From assembly GCF_024714495.1 (NCBI RefSeq), contig NZ_JAMZMJ010000001.1, forward strand, positions 434,001-498,000: a stretch of 64,000 nucleotides of DNA, read 5' to 3'. The notes beneath the pieces were generated by a model. That model was given only the letters and a program-made list of their open reading frames with translations. It did no database searches and had not been told where the DNA came from. The position numbers and the translations under genes are program-made. Numbering within the stretch: the stretch's first letter is position 1; the number at the start of each line of letters is the position of its first letter. Below are positions 8,725 through 17,791 of this stretch, piece after piece. The DNA is from Marinoscillum pacificum. Lineage in GTDB: Bacteria > Bacteroidota > Bacteroidia > Cytophagales > Cyclobacteriaceae.

Positions 8725-8753
8725 ATCAAATCAAAACTTAAGAATATCAAACC
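8725..8753 (-). promoter_or_regulatory. Second, weaker 21-bp repeat pair at the 3' end of the AraC gene
   Basis: ATCAAATC (8725-8732) and ATCAAACC (8746-8753) again place CAAA cores 21 bp apart (8727 and 8748). The second half overlaps the last codons of the AraC gene and lies about 230 bp upstream of the hydrolase gene. It could be a distal or looping site, or chance. Confidence 0.35.
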
Positions 8754-9625
8754 ATCTCAGTCCGCATGGACTTGGGTGTGGTTCCCGTTTGCTTTTTGAA
8801 GAAATTGTTAAAGTATGTAGGGTACTCAAACCCAAGAGCGTAAGCGATCTCACTTACATTCCAATCAGTGTGCTGCAAGATGGCCTTTGCTTCTGCGAGA
8901 ATTCTCTCAGTGATATGTGTTGTTGTTGACTTACCTGTCACTTGCTTCACCGAACGATTGAGATAATTGACGTGAACAGATAGTTGATTAGCATAATCCT
9001 GTGCCGTTTTCAACTTCAGCGGACTCTCTGCAGACTCCACAGGAAATTGACGCTCAAGTAATTCCAGAAAAACTGAGGTCAGACGAGATGCTGCATTTTT
9101 CTTCGTGTCGAAATCTTCTGAAGGCTGCATTTTCATTGCCTCATGTAGAAACAAATGAATATAATTCCTGATTAGATCATCCTTATGAGCATAATCAGAT
9201 TGTTGCTCCTCAATCATTTTATTGAACATTCCGTTCAAAAACTGTCGTTGTTCTTCACTGATTTTGAGAATTGGTGTGCCTCCTATTCGAAACAAAGGCG
9301 ATTTCTGAAGGCTCTCCGCTTTATCAGAAAGATTCAAAAAGTCTTCTGAAAATAGCACAGTGTAACCCGCATAGGTAGTCGAAAGTGTTTCCCAGGAATA
9401 CGGAATATGAGGATTTCCAAAGAACAACACCGTACCTTCATGTTCAAAACTACGATCTGCATAATGGATCATGCTCTTCCCTGTAGTCATACAGATTTTA
9501 TAAAAATCCTTTCGACTATACGTCTTCGTAGCATGAGAATCTTTCTCTATCTGAAAGACATTAAAACCTTTCAATTTTAATTCGTTATTGAACTCTGAAA
9601 GTGATCGTTCTACTTTGGCTGCCAT
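8747..9625 (-). CDS. AraC family transcriptional regulator
   Basis: A 292-residue regulator. Residues about 1-170 form a cupin-like sensor domain (FEHEGTVLFFGNPHIPYSWE). The C-terminal ~100 residues hold two helix-turn-helix units ending in NVSEIAYALGFEYPTYFNNFFKKQTGTTPKSMR, the classical AraC/XylS signature. Its ligand is unknown. Neighbouring genes on the same strand encode an SDR oxidoreductase upstream and a hydrolase, acetyltransferase and cupin downstream. Repeated CAAACC elements occur in the promoters of the hydrolase and cupin genes and just upstream of its own ATG. This fits an activator of the cluster with autoregulation, which is inferred and not shown. Confidence 0.95.
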   Translation of the reverse strand: MAAKVERSLSEFNNELKLKGFNVFQIEKDSHATKTYSRKDFYKICMTTGKSMIHYADRSFEHEGTVLFFGNPHIPYSWETLSTTYAGYTVLFSEDFLNLSDKAESLQKSPLFRIGGTPILKISEEQRQFLNGMFNKMIEEQQSDYAHKDDLIRNYIHLFLHEAMKMQPSEDFDTKKNAASRLTSVFLELLERQFPVESAESPLKLKTAQDYANQLSVHVNYLNRSVKQVTGKSTTTHITERILAEAKAILQHTDWNVSEIAYALGFEYPTYFNNFFKKQTGTTPKSMRTEMV

Positions 9626-9640
9626 GATTTAAAATTAAGG

Positions 9641-9653
9641 TATTCAAACCAAA
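9641..9653 (-). promoter_or_regulatory. Single CAAACC half-site in front of the AraC gene
   Basis: TATTCAAACCAAA at 9641-9653 matches the half-site of the hydrolase operator base for base over TATTCAAACCAA. It lies only 20-25 bp from the start codon, in the 44-bp gap after the SDR gene. No second half at 21 bp is visible. The position would suit autorepression. Confidence 0.4.
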
Positions 9654-9669
9654 CATCAATGAATAGACT

Positions 9670-10371
9670 TTAATTCCATTCGCTGAGTAATTCGATCAAT
9701 TCCTCTTGCTTGCTTGTATTGTGAACATCACTATGAGGTGCCTGCTCCTTTTTGTGATAGAAATACTTACCAGACACCAAAGTTTCGGGTTCATTGCTAG
9801 TTGCCAACCAAACCTGAGTCTCCGCTCCCTGATCTAAATCATCTGGTGCTCCTTTACCTCCCATCTTGGTTGATACCCAGCCCGGATCTACGGCATTCAC
9901 ATAACATTCTGGAAACTGCATACTAAAACTTGTCATCAGCATCGTTAGCCAAAGTTTGGAGTCAGAATAGGTTAATTGATTAATTGATTTAGGAAAAGAG
10001 CCGCCTTTATGCATTTGAGAACTTACATAGATCAATCGCTTTGGAGTAGTTACATTAGTTGTGAGCAAATACGGAGCCAGGACATTTACTCTGAATAGTT
10101 CTTCGGAAGTAGATTGATAAACACCGGCATTGTGAATGATTGCATCGAAAGGTCCTCCATTATTAAGTTGATCAGCAAGCTTTTGAACTTGCCGTATATC
10201 AGACAAATCGGCTACAAAACCACCTTTTATGCCTGGAATTTGAGCAACAGCCCTATCTAGTTTCTCTTGGTTTCTAGCGTGAAGAAATACCTGAGCTCCT
10301 TCTTCAACACATCGTTTGGCTGCTAAAAACCCTAAACCATCATTCGAACCGGTAATCAGTACTTTAGTCAT
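9670..10371 (-). CDS. Short-chain dehydrogenase/reductase (SDR)
   Basis: A 233-residue classical SDR. The cofactor motif is TGSNDGLG (TGxxxGxG), NAG appears in IIHNAGVYQ, and the catalytic triad is visible as the Ser in YVSSQ plus YSDSK (YxxxK). Start at the ATG at 10371 (MTKVLITG), because the longer TTG-initiated frame adds six residues before the Rossmann strand. It probably oxidises or reduces a small alcohol or ketone with NAD(P)(H). It lies 44 bp upstream of the AraC gene on the same strand and may share its transcript. Confidence 0.93.
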   Translation of the reverse strand: MTKVLITGSNDGLGFLAAKRCVEEGAQVFLHARNQEKLDRAVAQIPGIKGGFVADLSDIRQVQKLADQLNNGGPFDAIIHNAGVYQSTSEELFRVNVLAPYLLTTNVTTPKRLIYVSSQMHKGGSFPKSINQLTYSDSKLWLTMLMTSFSMQFPECYVNAVDPGWVSTKMGGKGAPDDLDQGAETQVWLATSNEPETLVSGKYFYHKKEQAPHSDVHNTSKQEELIELLSEWN

Positions 10372-10505
10372 ATTCTGTAAACACGTCAAAAAATTTAGAG
10401 TTTACCAAAATATGCTTTTTAGCATTTAACTCACTAGAATCAACCAGCGAATGATTCTCAAGGTTAACAAATTCCTCTTATTTTCGCATACAAAGATCAG
10501 ACACT

Positions 10506-11387
10506 ATGGCTTCAGGCTTATTTGCATTACTTGATGATATTGGTTCCTTAATGGATGATGTGGCAACGATGAGTAAAGTTGCGGGCAAAAAAACAGCGGG
10601 GATTCTTGGAGATGACCTGGCAGTTAATGCTGAGAAAGCTTCAGGATTTGTATCCTCTCGTGAGTTACCAGTGCTTTGGGCAATCACCAAAGGCTCATTG
10701 CTAAACAAAGCCATTATACTCCCAATAGCTTTTCTGTTAAGCGCATTTCTCCCACAAGCCATCACGGTCATCCTGATCATCGGTGGTTTGTATCTGGCAT
10801 ATGAAGGAGCCGAAAAAGTCTATGAATTTTTCGTGCCTCATGAGCATACATCCAAACTTGACGAAAAAAAGAACTTAACGAAGAGTGAAATTCTTGAATT
10901 AGAAAAGCAAAAGGTCAAATCAGCCATTATAACTGATTTTATTCTTTCTGTTGAAATCATCATCATAGCCTTAGGTTCAGTACCTGAAGAATCAATTTCC
11001 ATACAGATTCCAGTCGTTACATTAATTGCACTGATAGCTACTGTTGGAGTTTATGGGATTGTAGCTCTGATTGTTCGAATGGATGATCTGGGGTTGAAAT
11101 TGATCAATCTAAATGAAGAAGATGATTCCTTTTCTGATAAGGTTGGAAAACTCCTCGTTAGTGCGCTTCCAAAGGTTGTAAAAAGTCTATCTATTATCGG
11201 AACAATTGCCCTTTTCCTTGTTTCCGGCGGCTTGTTCGTACATAACCTACATTTTGTTCATCATTTCGAAGAATTGGTTCCAATGCCTGCGATTGCCTTT
11301 GAGTTCCTAGCAGGACTTGTTATTGGATTTATTGTTCTTCTTGTGATTAGCGGAGCATCAAAAGTCTGGAAACTAATCAAGAAATAG
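10506..11387 (+). CDS. DUF808 family inner-membrane protein
   Basis: A 293-residue membrane protein of the DUF808 (YedI-like) family. The family opening MASGLFALLDDIGSLMDD and the repeated segment KASGFVSSRELPVLWAI are clear. Several hydrophobic helices follow (about residues 70-110, 145-165, 170-195, 220-245 and 265-290). The function of the family is not established. It is a single gene between the divergent SDR gene and the convergent propeller kinase. Confidence 0.92.
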   Translation: MASGLFALLDDIGSLMDDVATMSKVAGKKTAGILGDDLAVNAEKASGFVSSRELPVLWAITKGSLLNKAIILPIAFLLSAFLPQAITVILIIGGLYLAYEGAEKVYEFFVPHEHTSKLDEKKNLTKSEILELEKQKVKSAIITDFILSVEIIIIALGSVPEESISIQIPVVTLIALIATVGVYGIVALIVRMDDLGLKLINLNEEDDSFSDKVGKLLVSALPKVVKSLSIIGTIALFLVSGGLFVHNLHFVHHFEELVPMPAIAFEFLAGLVIGFIVLLVISGASKVWKLIKK

Positions 11388-11420
11388 ACCTGATTCACCT
11401 ATTAGAGGTATTTTTCTTGT

Positions 11421-14400
11421 CTAAGTGTCTTTGGTAATTATCGGTAGAGTAATGACGAAGGTCACTCCATCTTTCTGGTTGACAGCATCTATTTCACCAT
11501 CGTGTTGTTTGATGAAATAATACGCAATCGCCAAACCAAGTCCTATCCCTTCTCCTGGCTCCTTAGTAGTGAAGAACGGGTCGAATATTTTCTCTCTAAT
11601 CTCTTCAGGGATAGGATTTCCCTTGTTAAAAATCATAATTTTAATAACATCATCTTCTTCATCCACTAAACTCGCCACCCGAATCAATGACTTGTCTGTA
11701 CTAGATTTCATTTCATACACAGCATTTTCAAATACTTTCTCAAGTGCGGTGTGTAGCATATCAGGAATGACCCAGTACTTGTTTGCAATAGCCAAATTGG
11801 TCTCCAGTAAGATATCTTCTTGAAACAGCACACTCAGGTTTTGCATAGCATTTCGAATGATCTGATCCACTTCTACCTGTTTCAAAACTGAGGAATTATT
11901 GAAAGATATGCTGGTAAGACTTTTCACTATTTTGGACGATCTTTTAAATCCATCACTTACCAGTCGGATTCCATCTGAAGTATTTTCCTCGTTCTTCAAG
12001 ATTTCCAATCCACCCTGGATAAAATTCAATGGATTATTAAGCTCATGTGCAATTCCTGACACAAATCGACCTACTGAAGCGAGCTTTTCAGACTGTACAA
12101 GCTGTGATTGAGTTTGACGTAATTCTTTTAATGCATTACTCAACTCAACTTCCGTTAAGATCCGTTGCTCGATCTCATCACTCAGCTTCTCGGTTCTTTC
12201 TTTTACTCTTTGTTCCAACACCTGTTGGTTTCGCTTGATAGTTCTTAGACGGTTATCATTATACCCATAAATCAACAACGCAATGATCAATATGACCATT
12301 ATTCTAAACCAAAGAGTCTGGTAAACAGGTGGAATTATCGTAATCTCAATTTCACGTGGATTATCGTTCCATACCCTACTGTGATTCTTACTTTTTACTT
12401 TGAAGGTATATGTTCCTGGATCCAGATTGGTATAAGTTGCCGATCGATTGGCACCTACATAGTTCCATGAGTCATCAAACCCTTCGAGCTGATAGGCATA
12501 CTCAATTTTCTCAGGTGCAATAAAGTTGAGGGCTCCAAACGCTATTGTAAAAACCCTTTGATTACTGTTTAGAGATAACTGACTCAGTTCATCTACAAAA
12601 TGCATCAATTCATTATCACCTTCTCCAATGGCCATTGAATTGTTGTAAACTTTGAAATCAGTTATTGCAATACGTGAATGACTGGAATCTATTTTAATTT
12701 TAGAAGGATCAAAGACATTCATTCCATTAGCACCACCAAAATATAAAAGACCTTTTGAGTCTTTCATACATGCGCCATGAGCAAATATGTTCCCTTGAAG
12801 GCCGTCTGTTCTATCAAAATGAACGAACGACAAATCATCCAAATTCATCCTAAATAACCCATCATTAGTACCAATCCAGAGAAAACCGTCATTTTCCACT
12901 AAACCACTAATATTGGTATTGGACAACCCTGAGTTCTCATCGAGACATGTAAAACACTTCTCAATTCTATCGAACATGCATAACCCGGTACCACTAATAG
13001 CAACCCAAAGCTTACCCTTGTAGTCTTCATGTATTGCCGTTACTGACTTGTTATTGACTGCAAGACAGCTATCATCATCATTCGTGAAAAAGGTCTCAAA
13101 TAGAATCTCATTTTCCTTCTCAATGATCTTGTTGAGGTATTTACCACCAACCCACAATGTACCATTGCGGTCTTCGTGTATACTCCAAATATTCTCCTCA
13201 TTCAATCGATTTTTATGATCCTTCGAATAAAACCGAATAAACTCATCAATACTCTCTTCTTTCAGGTGCAAGCCGCCTAGCATAGACCCAACCCACAAAC
13301 GACCTTTCTCATCTTGCTCAAGCTGCCAGATATTGTTACTGATCAATGAATTACCAACATACTTCGTATCAAAATGGTCAAAAGTTCCAGTTTCATCGTT
13401 GTATCGATTTAGTCCACCACCCCAGGTTCCAACCCACTTTATACCTTGATCGTCTTTAAGAATTCGTAAAACGTTATCGGAGCTTATACTTTTTGGGTCA
13501 TTCAAATCCATTTCAAAACTCTCTTCAACCGTTCTGGTGGATGTATTAAAAACATTAATTCCACCACCATCCGTACCAACCCAAACCTTATCTTCTGCAA
13601 CTTCTTCGAAGGAGATCACACTACTATTGGTCAAAGTATTGGACTGGCCAGGTAAATGCTTATAAGTACTAAAAAATGAATTGTATTTACTGTAAATATT
13701 TACTCCACCTGAGAAACTACCTATCCAAATAGTACCATTTCCTTCCTCATAAATGGTTCTCAACTTATTGGATGAAATAATACCATCTTCCATAATCCCT
13801 CCATATGCAAAGGATTGGAACTGATCGCTCAGTGGGTCATACAAAAACAAACCTTCTCCCCCGCTAGCAAACCAAAGATTGCCTTGCTTGTCTAGATGAA
13901 TATCCCCCATATCGAAAATGCTGAGGAACAAATCTGGCATATCACTTCCAGTTCCGTAGTGTATAAAATGTGAAGAAATGGGCTCAAATCTATCTATTCC
14001 AGAAGCAGAGTTGCCAATCCATATATTGCCCTGGCTATCCTCTTCTATATCTGAAATAAAATCTGCTCCAATAGAATATGGATCCCTATCGCTGTGAACA
14101 TATACAGCCGATTTACTATTCGGATCTAGACTACTATAATGTACAACACCACTTCCTCCCGTACCAATCCATAACTGCCTGGCACTAGAGACCTTCACAT
14201 TGTAAATGCTTTTACCTAAAGTGGCTTCATAATGTTCGAAACTGCAAATACCAGCTTCATTTACAGTTAATTTTGATAAACCACCTTCAATAGTTCCAAT
14301 CAAAAAAGTAGTTCCATCCAATTTCTCTATGACTGACACCTGATCATTCAAAACAGAATTTGTCACCCCATTGTCATGTCGAAATTGTTTTACCACCCCG

Positions 14401-14876
14401 GATGCAGGGTGAAATAGAAATAATCCCGCTCCATAAGTACCGAATAAATACCACCCATTATTCGTCTCAGACATACGCATCACGCTTTGGGTTTGAAGGT
14501 TTTCTCCTAAGTCACTCTGGATATGATAATTTTTGAAATGCTGTTTAGAATAGTCAAACTGTGCTACTCCACCTTCACCTGTTCCAACCATTAAATCTCC
14601 AGATGAATTGAGGTAGAGATGATAGATGTCATTTGAACGGAGAGCAGTAGAATCCTCAATATTAGCTCTGTAATTCACAATATTATAGCCATCGTAACGG
14701 TCTAAGCCTAAAGAGGTGGCGATCCAGATATACCCTCTGCTATCTTTAATCACTTGCCTAACCCAATTCTCCGACAGGCCATCGACATTTGTCAAGTGTC
14801 TAAAGGAAGGTGATTGCCCTGTTAGATCGACAAATGCCAACAATAATAGTATACAGTAAAAAACTCTTCTCATCAT
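11421..14876 (-). CDS. Two-component regulator propeller sensor histidine kinase
   Basis: A 1151-residue membrane sensor. It has a signal peptide, about 700 residues of Reg_prop repeats (recurring [IL]W[IV]G units such as [14 protein letters not shown]), a Y_Y_Y domain ([16 protein letters not shown]), one transmembrane helix ([18 protein letters not shown]), a coiled coil, and a kinase core. The phosphorylated His is in [12 protein letters not shown], and [15 protein letters not shown] is the G2 box of the ATPase. Hybrid members that control polysaccharide loci add a receiver and an AraC domain at the C terminus. This one stops after the ATPase, so it must act on a separate response regulator. 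None is adjacent. The periplasmic propeller would bind the signal. Confidence 0.94.
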   Translation of the reverse strand: MMRRVFYCILLLLAFVDLTGQSPSFRHLTNVDGLSENWVRQVIKDSRGYIWIATSLGLDRYDGYNIVNYRANIEDSTALRSNDIYHLYLNSSGDLMVGTGEGGVAQFDYSKQHFKNYHIQSDLGENLQTQSVMRMSETNNGWYLFGTYGAGLFLFHPASGVVKQFRHDNGVTNSVLNDQVSVIEKLDGTTFLIGTIEGGLSKLTVNEAGICSFEHYEATLGKSIYNVKVSSARQLWIGTGGSGVVHYSSLDPNSKSAVYVHSDRDPYSIGADFISDIEEDSQGNIWIGNSASGIDRFEPISSHFIHYGTGSDMPDLFLSIFDMGDIHLDKQGNLWFASGGEGLFLYDPLSDQFQSFAYGGIMEDGIISSNKLRTIYEEGNGTIWIGSFSGGVNIYSKYNSFFSTYKHLPGQSNTLTNSSVISFEEVAEDKVWVGTDGGGINVFNTSTRTVEESFEMDLNDPKSISSDNVLRILKDDQGIKWVGTWGGGLNRYNDETGTFDHFDTKYVGNSLISNNIWQLEQDEKGRLWVGSMLGGLHLKEESIDEFIRFYSKDHKNRLNEENIWSIHEDRNGTLWVGGKYLNKIIEKENEILFETFFTNDDDSCLAVNNKSVTAIHEDYKGKLWVAISGTGLCMFDRIEKCFTCLDENSGLSNTNISGLVENDGFLWIGTNDGLFRMNLDDLSFVHFDRTDGLQGNIFAHGACMKDSKGLLYFGGANGMNVFDPSKIKIDSSHSRIAITDFKVYNNSMAIGEGDNELMHFVDELSQLSLNSNQRVFTIAFGALNFIAPEKIEYAYQLEGFDDSWNYVGANRSATYTNLDPGTYTFKVKSKNHSRVWNDNPREIEITIIPPVYQTLWFRIMVILIIALLIYGYNDNRLRTIKRNQQVLEQRVKERTEKLSDEIEQRILTEVELSNALKELRQTQSQLVQSEKLASVGRFVSGIAHELNNPLNFIQGGLEILKNEENTSDGIRLVSDGFKRSSKIVKSLTSISFNNSSVLKQVEVDQIIRNAMQNLSVLFQEDILLETNLAIANKYWVIPDMLHTALEKVFENAVYEMKSSTDKSLIRVASLVDEEDDVIKIMIFNKGNPIPEEIREKIFDPFFTTKEPGEGIGLGLAIAYYFIKQHDGEIDAVNQKDGVTFVITLPIITKDT

Positions 14877-15071
14877 TCAGGGCTTGGAGTTATCAAAATA
14901 ATCAATAATCATCCAGCGAGCTAATATTCATACTGATATTCTATCAACAATATGGATATATAGATAAAGGCTCAATTTCATACGAAACGTCATTTGACAA
15001 TAAAAATTCCAGATAATCCTGTGACATAGGGTTGTCACTCTGGAGGTTTTCTTTACAGCAAAAACAATCAC

Positions 15072-15464
15072 ATGAAAAACACAACAACAATTGCTAACGA
15101 ATTAGTTGCTCTTTGTCGAGAAGGCAAATTTGAACAAATCTACCAAGAGCTGTACGATGCTGAAGCTATTAATAGTATCGAACCAAAAGGAGCACGTTTT
15201 GAAAACGTTACCGGAATGGAACAATTAATGCAAAAAGGCATGGAATGGAATAAAAGCGTAGAACAAGTCTATTCTTCTGAGGTTTCAGATCCATTAGTAG
15301 CGGAGAATTACTTCACTCTAACAATGAAAATGAAAGTAAAGCTGAAAGATTTACCTGAGCCCATACAAATGGATGAGGTATGTGTCTACCAGGTAGCCAA
15401 TGGAAAAATTGTGATGGAGCAATTCTTTTATACCCCATCGGAACATGGGGTTCTGGAAAGCTAA
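15072..15464 (+). CDS. SnoaL/NTF2-like fold protein
   Basis: A 130-residue soluble protein with the layout of a SnoaL-like (NTF2-fold) domain: an N-terminal helix (IANELVALCREGKFEQIYQELY), a second helix, then four strands ending VANGKIVMEQFFYTP. Members are often annotated as limonene-1,2-epoxide-hydrolase-like or steroid-isomerase-like, but most are of unknown function. It is transcribed alone, divergent from the propeller kinase, and is closed by a bidirectional terminator. Confidence 0.8.
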   Translation: MKNTTTIANELVALCREGKFEQIYQELYDAEAINSIEPKGARFENVTGMEQLMQKGMEWNKSVEQVYSSEVSDPLVAENYFTLTMKMKVKLKDLPEPIQMDEVCVYQVANGKIVMEQFFYTPSEHGVLES

Positions 15465-15468
15465 AACT

Positions 15469-15502
15469 AAAAAGCGCACCATGTGACACATGATGCGCTT
15501 TT
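15469..15502. terminator. Bidirectional terminator between convergent genes
   Basis: AAAAAGCGCA (15469-15478) pairs with TGCGCTTTT (15494-15502). Inside, CATG pairs with CATG to extend the stem. A and T runs flank it on both sides, serving the SnoaL-like gene and the convergent membrane gene. Confidence 0.88.
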
Positions 15503-15527
15503 CTCTATCTAATTTTTATCTATAAAA

Positions 15528-16103
15528 TCAAGAAGCGTATTGCTCGCTCTTATCCTGCTTCATCATGACCATCAATACTATAGCTATGGCAATAGCAAAG
15601 GCATAGGTCATAATATCCAAATAGCTTTCTCTAAAGAAAGTAACATCTACAGGCACTTCAATTTGTTTGTTCAGCACTCCTTGAAACAACAACAACCCGT
15701 AACAAATAGCCAAAGAGGTAATCAATTCTTTTTTCTCTTGCATTCCAAATAGCACCCAGGGAATTAAAGTCATTGCCAACATAGAGCAGAAAAATGAAAC
15801 CAATACCGAGTCTCCTGATTGAATAATGGATGCATGAAACAAGGAGGCCAATACCAACATTTCAAAGGAAGCCAGAAACCGTGCAGTGCTTACAAAACCA
15901 AACTTTGTCAGCACTAGAAGAATAGATGAAATTACAAAAAGAGATGCCGGATAAACTACCAATTCTGGATAATGAGCATATACAAAGAAACTGTAGAAGA
16001 ATCCAATAAATGCACACATGGTTGACACCTGGTTGGTCAACTTAATTTTCCCTTTCATGTAGGGCGTAACATCATCTTTGATGCCAAGGTGAAATAAGTT
16101 CAT
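15528..16103 (-). CDS. Stand-alone multi-helix membrane domain protein
   Basis: A 191-residue protein that is almost entirely membrane: about six hydrophobic helices between residues 25 and 180, with short polar ends. The opening (MNLFHLGIKDDVTPYMKGKIKLTNQV) resembles the sensory membrane domains found at the N terminus of Bacteroidota adenylate cyclases and histidine kinases. Here no output domain follows; the protein ends KQDKSEQYAS. It lies just before the kinase/receiver operon on the same strand but is separated from it by 147 bp. Function unknown; a truncated or minimal sensor is one possibility. Confidence 0.7.
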   Translation of the reverse strand: MNLFHLGIKDDVTPYMKGKIKLTNQVSTMCAFIGFFYSFFVYAHYPELVVYPASLFVISSILLVLTKFGFVSTARFLASFEMLVLASLFHASIIQSGDSVLVSFFCSMLAMTLIPWVLFGMQEKKELITSLAICYGLLLFQGVLNKQIEVPVDVTFFRESYLDIMTYAFAIAIAIVLMVMMKQDKSEQYAS

Positions 16104-16250
16104 AGAGAGTAAATTTTAACGAGTTTACTCCTAATCTATTCATTAATAACGAATTACAAAACCGCTAGAAGATATTTTTTACTTTGAATTGATAATTATC
16201 ATAGAATCATCGGGCGTAATTGGAAAACCTATCAATGCTCTTTTGATAAA

Positions 16251-17339
16251 TTAACGTTTTGTAGATTTAGCTTTATTCAGAGTGATTTTGAATTGTGAAC
16301 CTCGACCTATTTCCGAGTCGCAACTGATTTCTCCATGATGTATTTCTGCAATTTTGCGACAAGTAGCCAATCCGAGACCCGCTCCATTATATTGATTCTT
16401 AAATGGCATTCGCTCAAATGGCTCAAAAATCCTTTCATGGTGTTCTTCACTAATGCCCACTCCGTTATCAGAAAAAATAATGCGTACTTTGTTTTCATCC
16501 AGCTCCTCAGCTGTCACATGAATTTTCGGTTTTGTTTTACAATACACAATTGAATTTGAAACCAGATTTTGAAACAACTTGGTTAAGAGGGAAGTGTTCC
16601 CTTCTACAAATGGCAAAATGGAATAATCCAACGAAGACTCACTATCCTTAAAAACATCTCTGTAATGTAATTTCACCTTATCCAGAATGGCTTCAACACG
16701 TACCTCCTTCATCACTGGGTTAATCACATCTCTCAGTGCGTGGTATTGTATCATGCTTTGAATAAGGCCTTGAACATGCGTACCCTCGGCCTCCATACTT
16801 TCTATCAACTCTCCTACCTTATCATGATCTTCACTTAGCAAAGCATCACTCAATGCAGAGGTCATTTGCTTCATAGAAATCATTTGAAAACTGAAATCCT
16901 TTTCCAGTAACATATTGAATTTCTTCAACTCATTTAAATCTCTATCGAGTTGAATTTTTAACCGTCTCCGTTCAATCGCATTGACCATTAACTGTTTAAT
17001 GATCTGATCATTAATTAACCTTTTAGGAATATAATCATCCGCACCTTCCTTATATGCATTTCGAGCAAGCTCTTCATCACCCTTCCCTGATATAAGAATG
17101 ATACAAGCATCAGGAAAACTATCTCTTAAAAATTCAACACTTTCCAAACCTCTCAGCCCTGGCAAATAGTGATCGACAACAGCACAATCAACTAATTTAC
17201 CCTCGAACTGAACGGCATCTTCAATGCTCTCTGCTTCAAAAATTTCCCGATTAAATCCATTCTTAATTAATGACCTCTTAAGTGTTTTGCGATCACCCAA
17301 GTCATCATCAATAACCAGTATATTCAATTCTAAATCCAT
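16251..17339 (-). CDS. Receiver-histidine-kinase-like ATPase protein lacking an evident phosphoacceptor His
   Basis: A 362-residue soluble protein. Residues 5-125 form a receiver domain (phosphoacceptor D56 in VVDHYLPG). A helical segment follows at about 130-240, then a HATPase_c domain with an N box (LFQNLVSNSIVYC) and G boxes (DNGVGI, NGAGLGLATCRKI). In the helical segment no HE/HD(L/N) H-box is visible. The expected position reads SMKQMTSALSDALL. The ATPase may therefore be non-phosphorylating, or may act on another protein. It is the last gene of a three-gene operon (3 bp after the small receiver gene), which suggests a phosphorelay in which this protein receives phosphate at D56. Confidence 0.85.
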   Translation of the reverse strand: MDLELNILVIDDDLGDRKTLKRSLIKNGFNREIFEAESIEDAVQFEGKLVDCAVVDHYLPGLRGLESVEFLRDSFPDACIILISGKGDEELARNAYKEGADDYIPKRLINDQIIKQLMVNAIERRRLKIQLDRDLNELKKFNMLLEKDFSFQMISMKQMTSALSDALLSEDHDKVGELIESMEAEGTHVQGLIQSMIQYHALRDVINPVMKEVRVEAILDKVKLHYRDVFKDSESSLDYSILPFVEGNTSLLTKLFQNLVSNSIVYCKTKPKIHVTAEELDENKVRIIFSDNGVGISEEHHERIFEPFERMPFKNQYNGAGLGLATCRKIAEIHHGEISCDSEIGRGSQFKITLNKAKSTKR

Positions 17340-17342
17340 ATA

Positions 17343-17786
17343 TTATTGTCGAATCTTTGGAAGCTCAACAATCCTCCAATACATCTTCATTAAGTCAACC
17401 AAATTGAGAAAATCGCTACCAGCGGTCTCTTTATAAATATAACCAGCCACATTCAATTCATAAGCCTTGTGCTTGTCTTCTTCGTTTTTGGAAGTAGAAA
17501 GAATGAATATAACACTTTGTTTCAACTGTTCATCCTGTCTTAAATGCTCAATAAATTCTAAACCATCCATTCTCGGCATATTAATGTCGACCAAAAGAAC
17601 ATATGGTGGTTCAAGCTTTTCCTTTCCATTTTCGCCTTTTAGAATTTCCAAACCATCTATACCATCAACAGCTCTGATAATTGGATTCGCAATCTTGGCT
17701 TTTTTAAACGCTCTTGAAATTGCCTTAGCATCTCCATCATCATCTTCCAACAAAAGGATTTTCACTTGTGACATTTGTTCATTCAT
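17343..17786 (-). CDS. Single-domain response regulator (Rcp1-like)
   Basis: A 147-residue protein made of one receiver domain. Acidic pocket residues are in LLLEDDDGD, the phosphoacceptor is D67 in LLVDINMPRMDG, the Thr/Ser switch is in FILSTSK, and the Lys is in YIYKETAG. The insert between strands (GENGKEKLEPP) is typical of Rcp1-like regulators that partner with phytochrome-type or PAS kinases. No output domain is present, so it passes or buffers phosphate. It starts 5 bp after the upstream kinase gene, so the two proteins are made together. Confidence 0.95.
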   Translation of the reverse strand: MNEQMSQVKILLLEDDDGDAKAISRAFKKAKIANPIIRAVDGIDGLEILKGENGKEKLEPPYVLLVDINMPRMDGLEFIEHLRQDEQLKQSVIFILSTSKNEEDKHKAYELNVAGYIYKETAGSDFLNLVDLMKMYWRIVELPKIRQ

Positions 17787-17791
17787 GCTTC

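Noticed and set aside
15015-15065. Promoter of the SnoaL-like gene (TTG-N19-TACAGCAA)
   Set aside because: The spacing is right but the -7 box matches only TA of TAnnTTTG.
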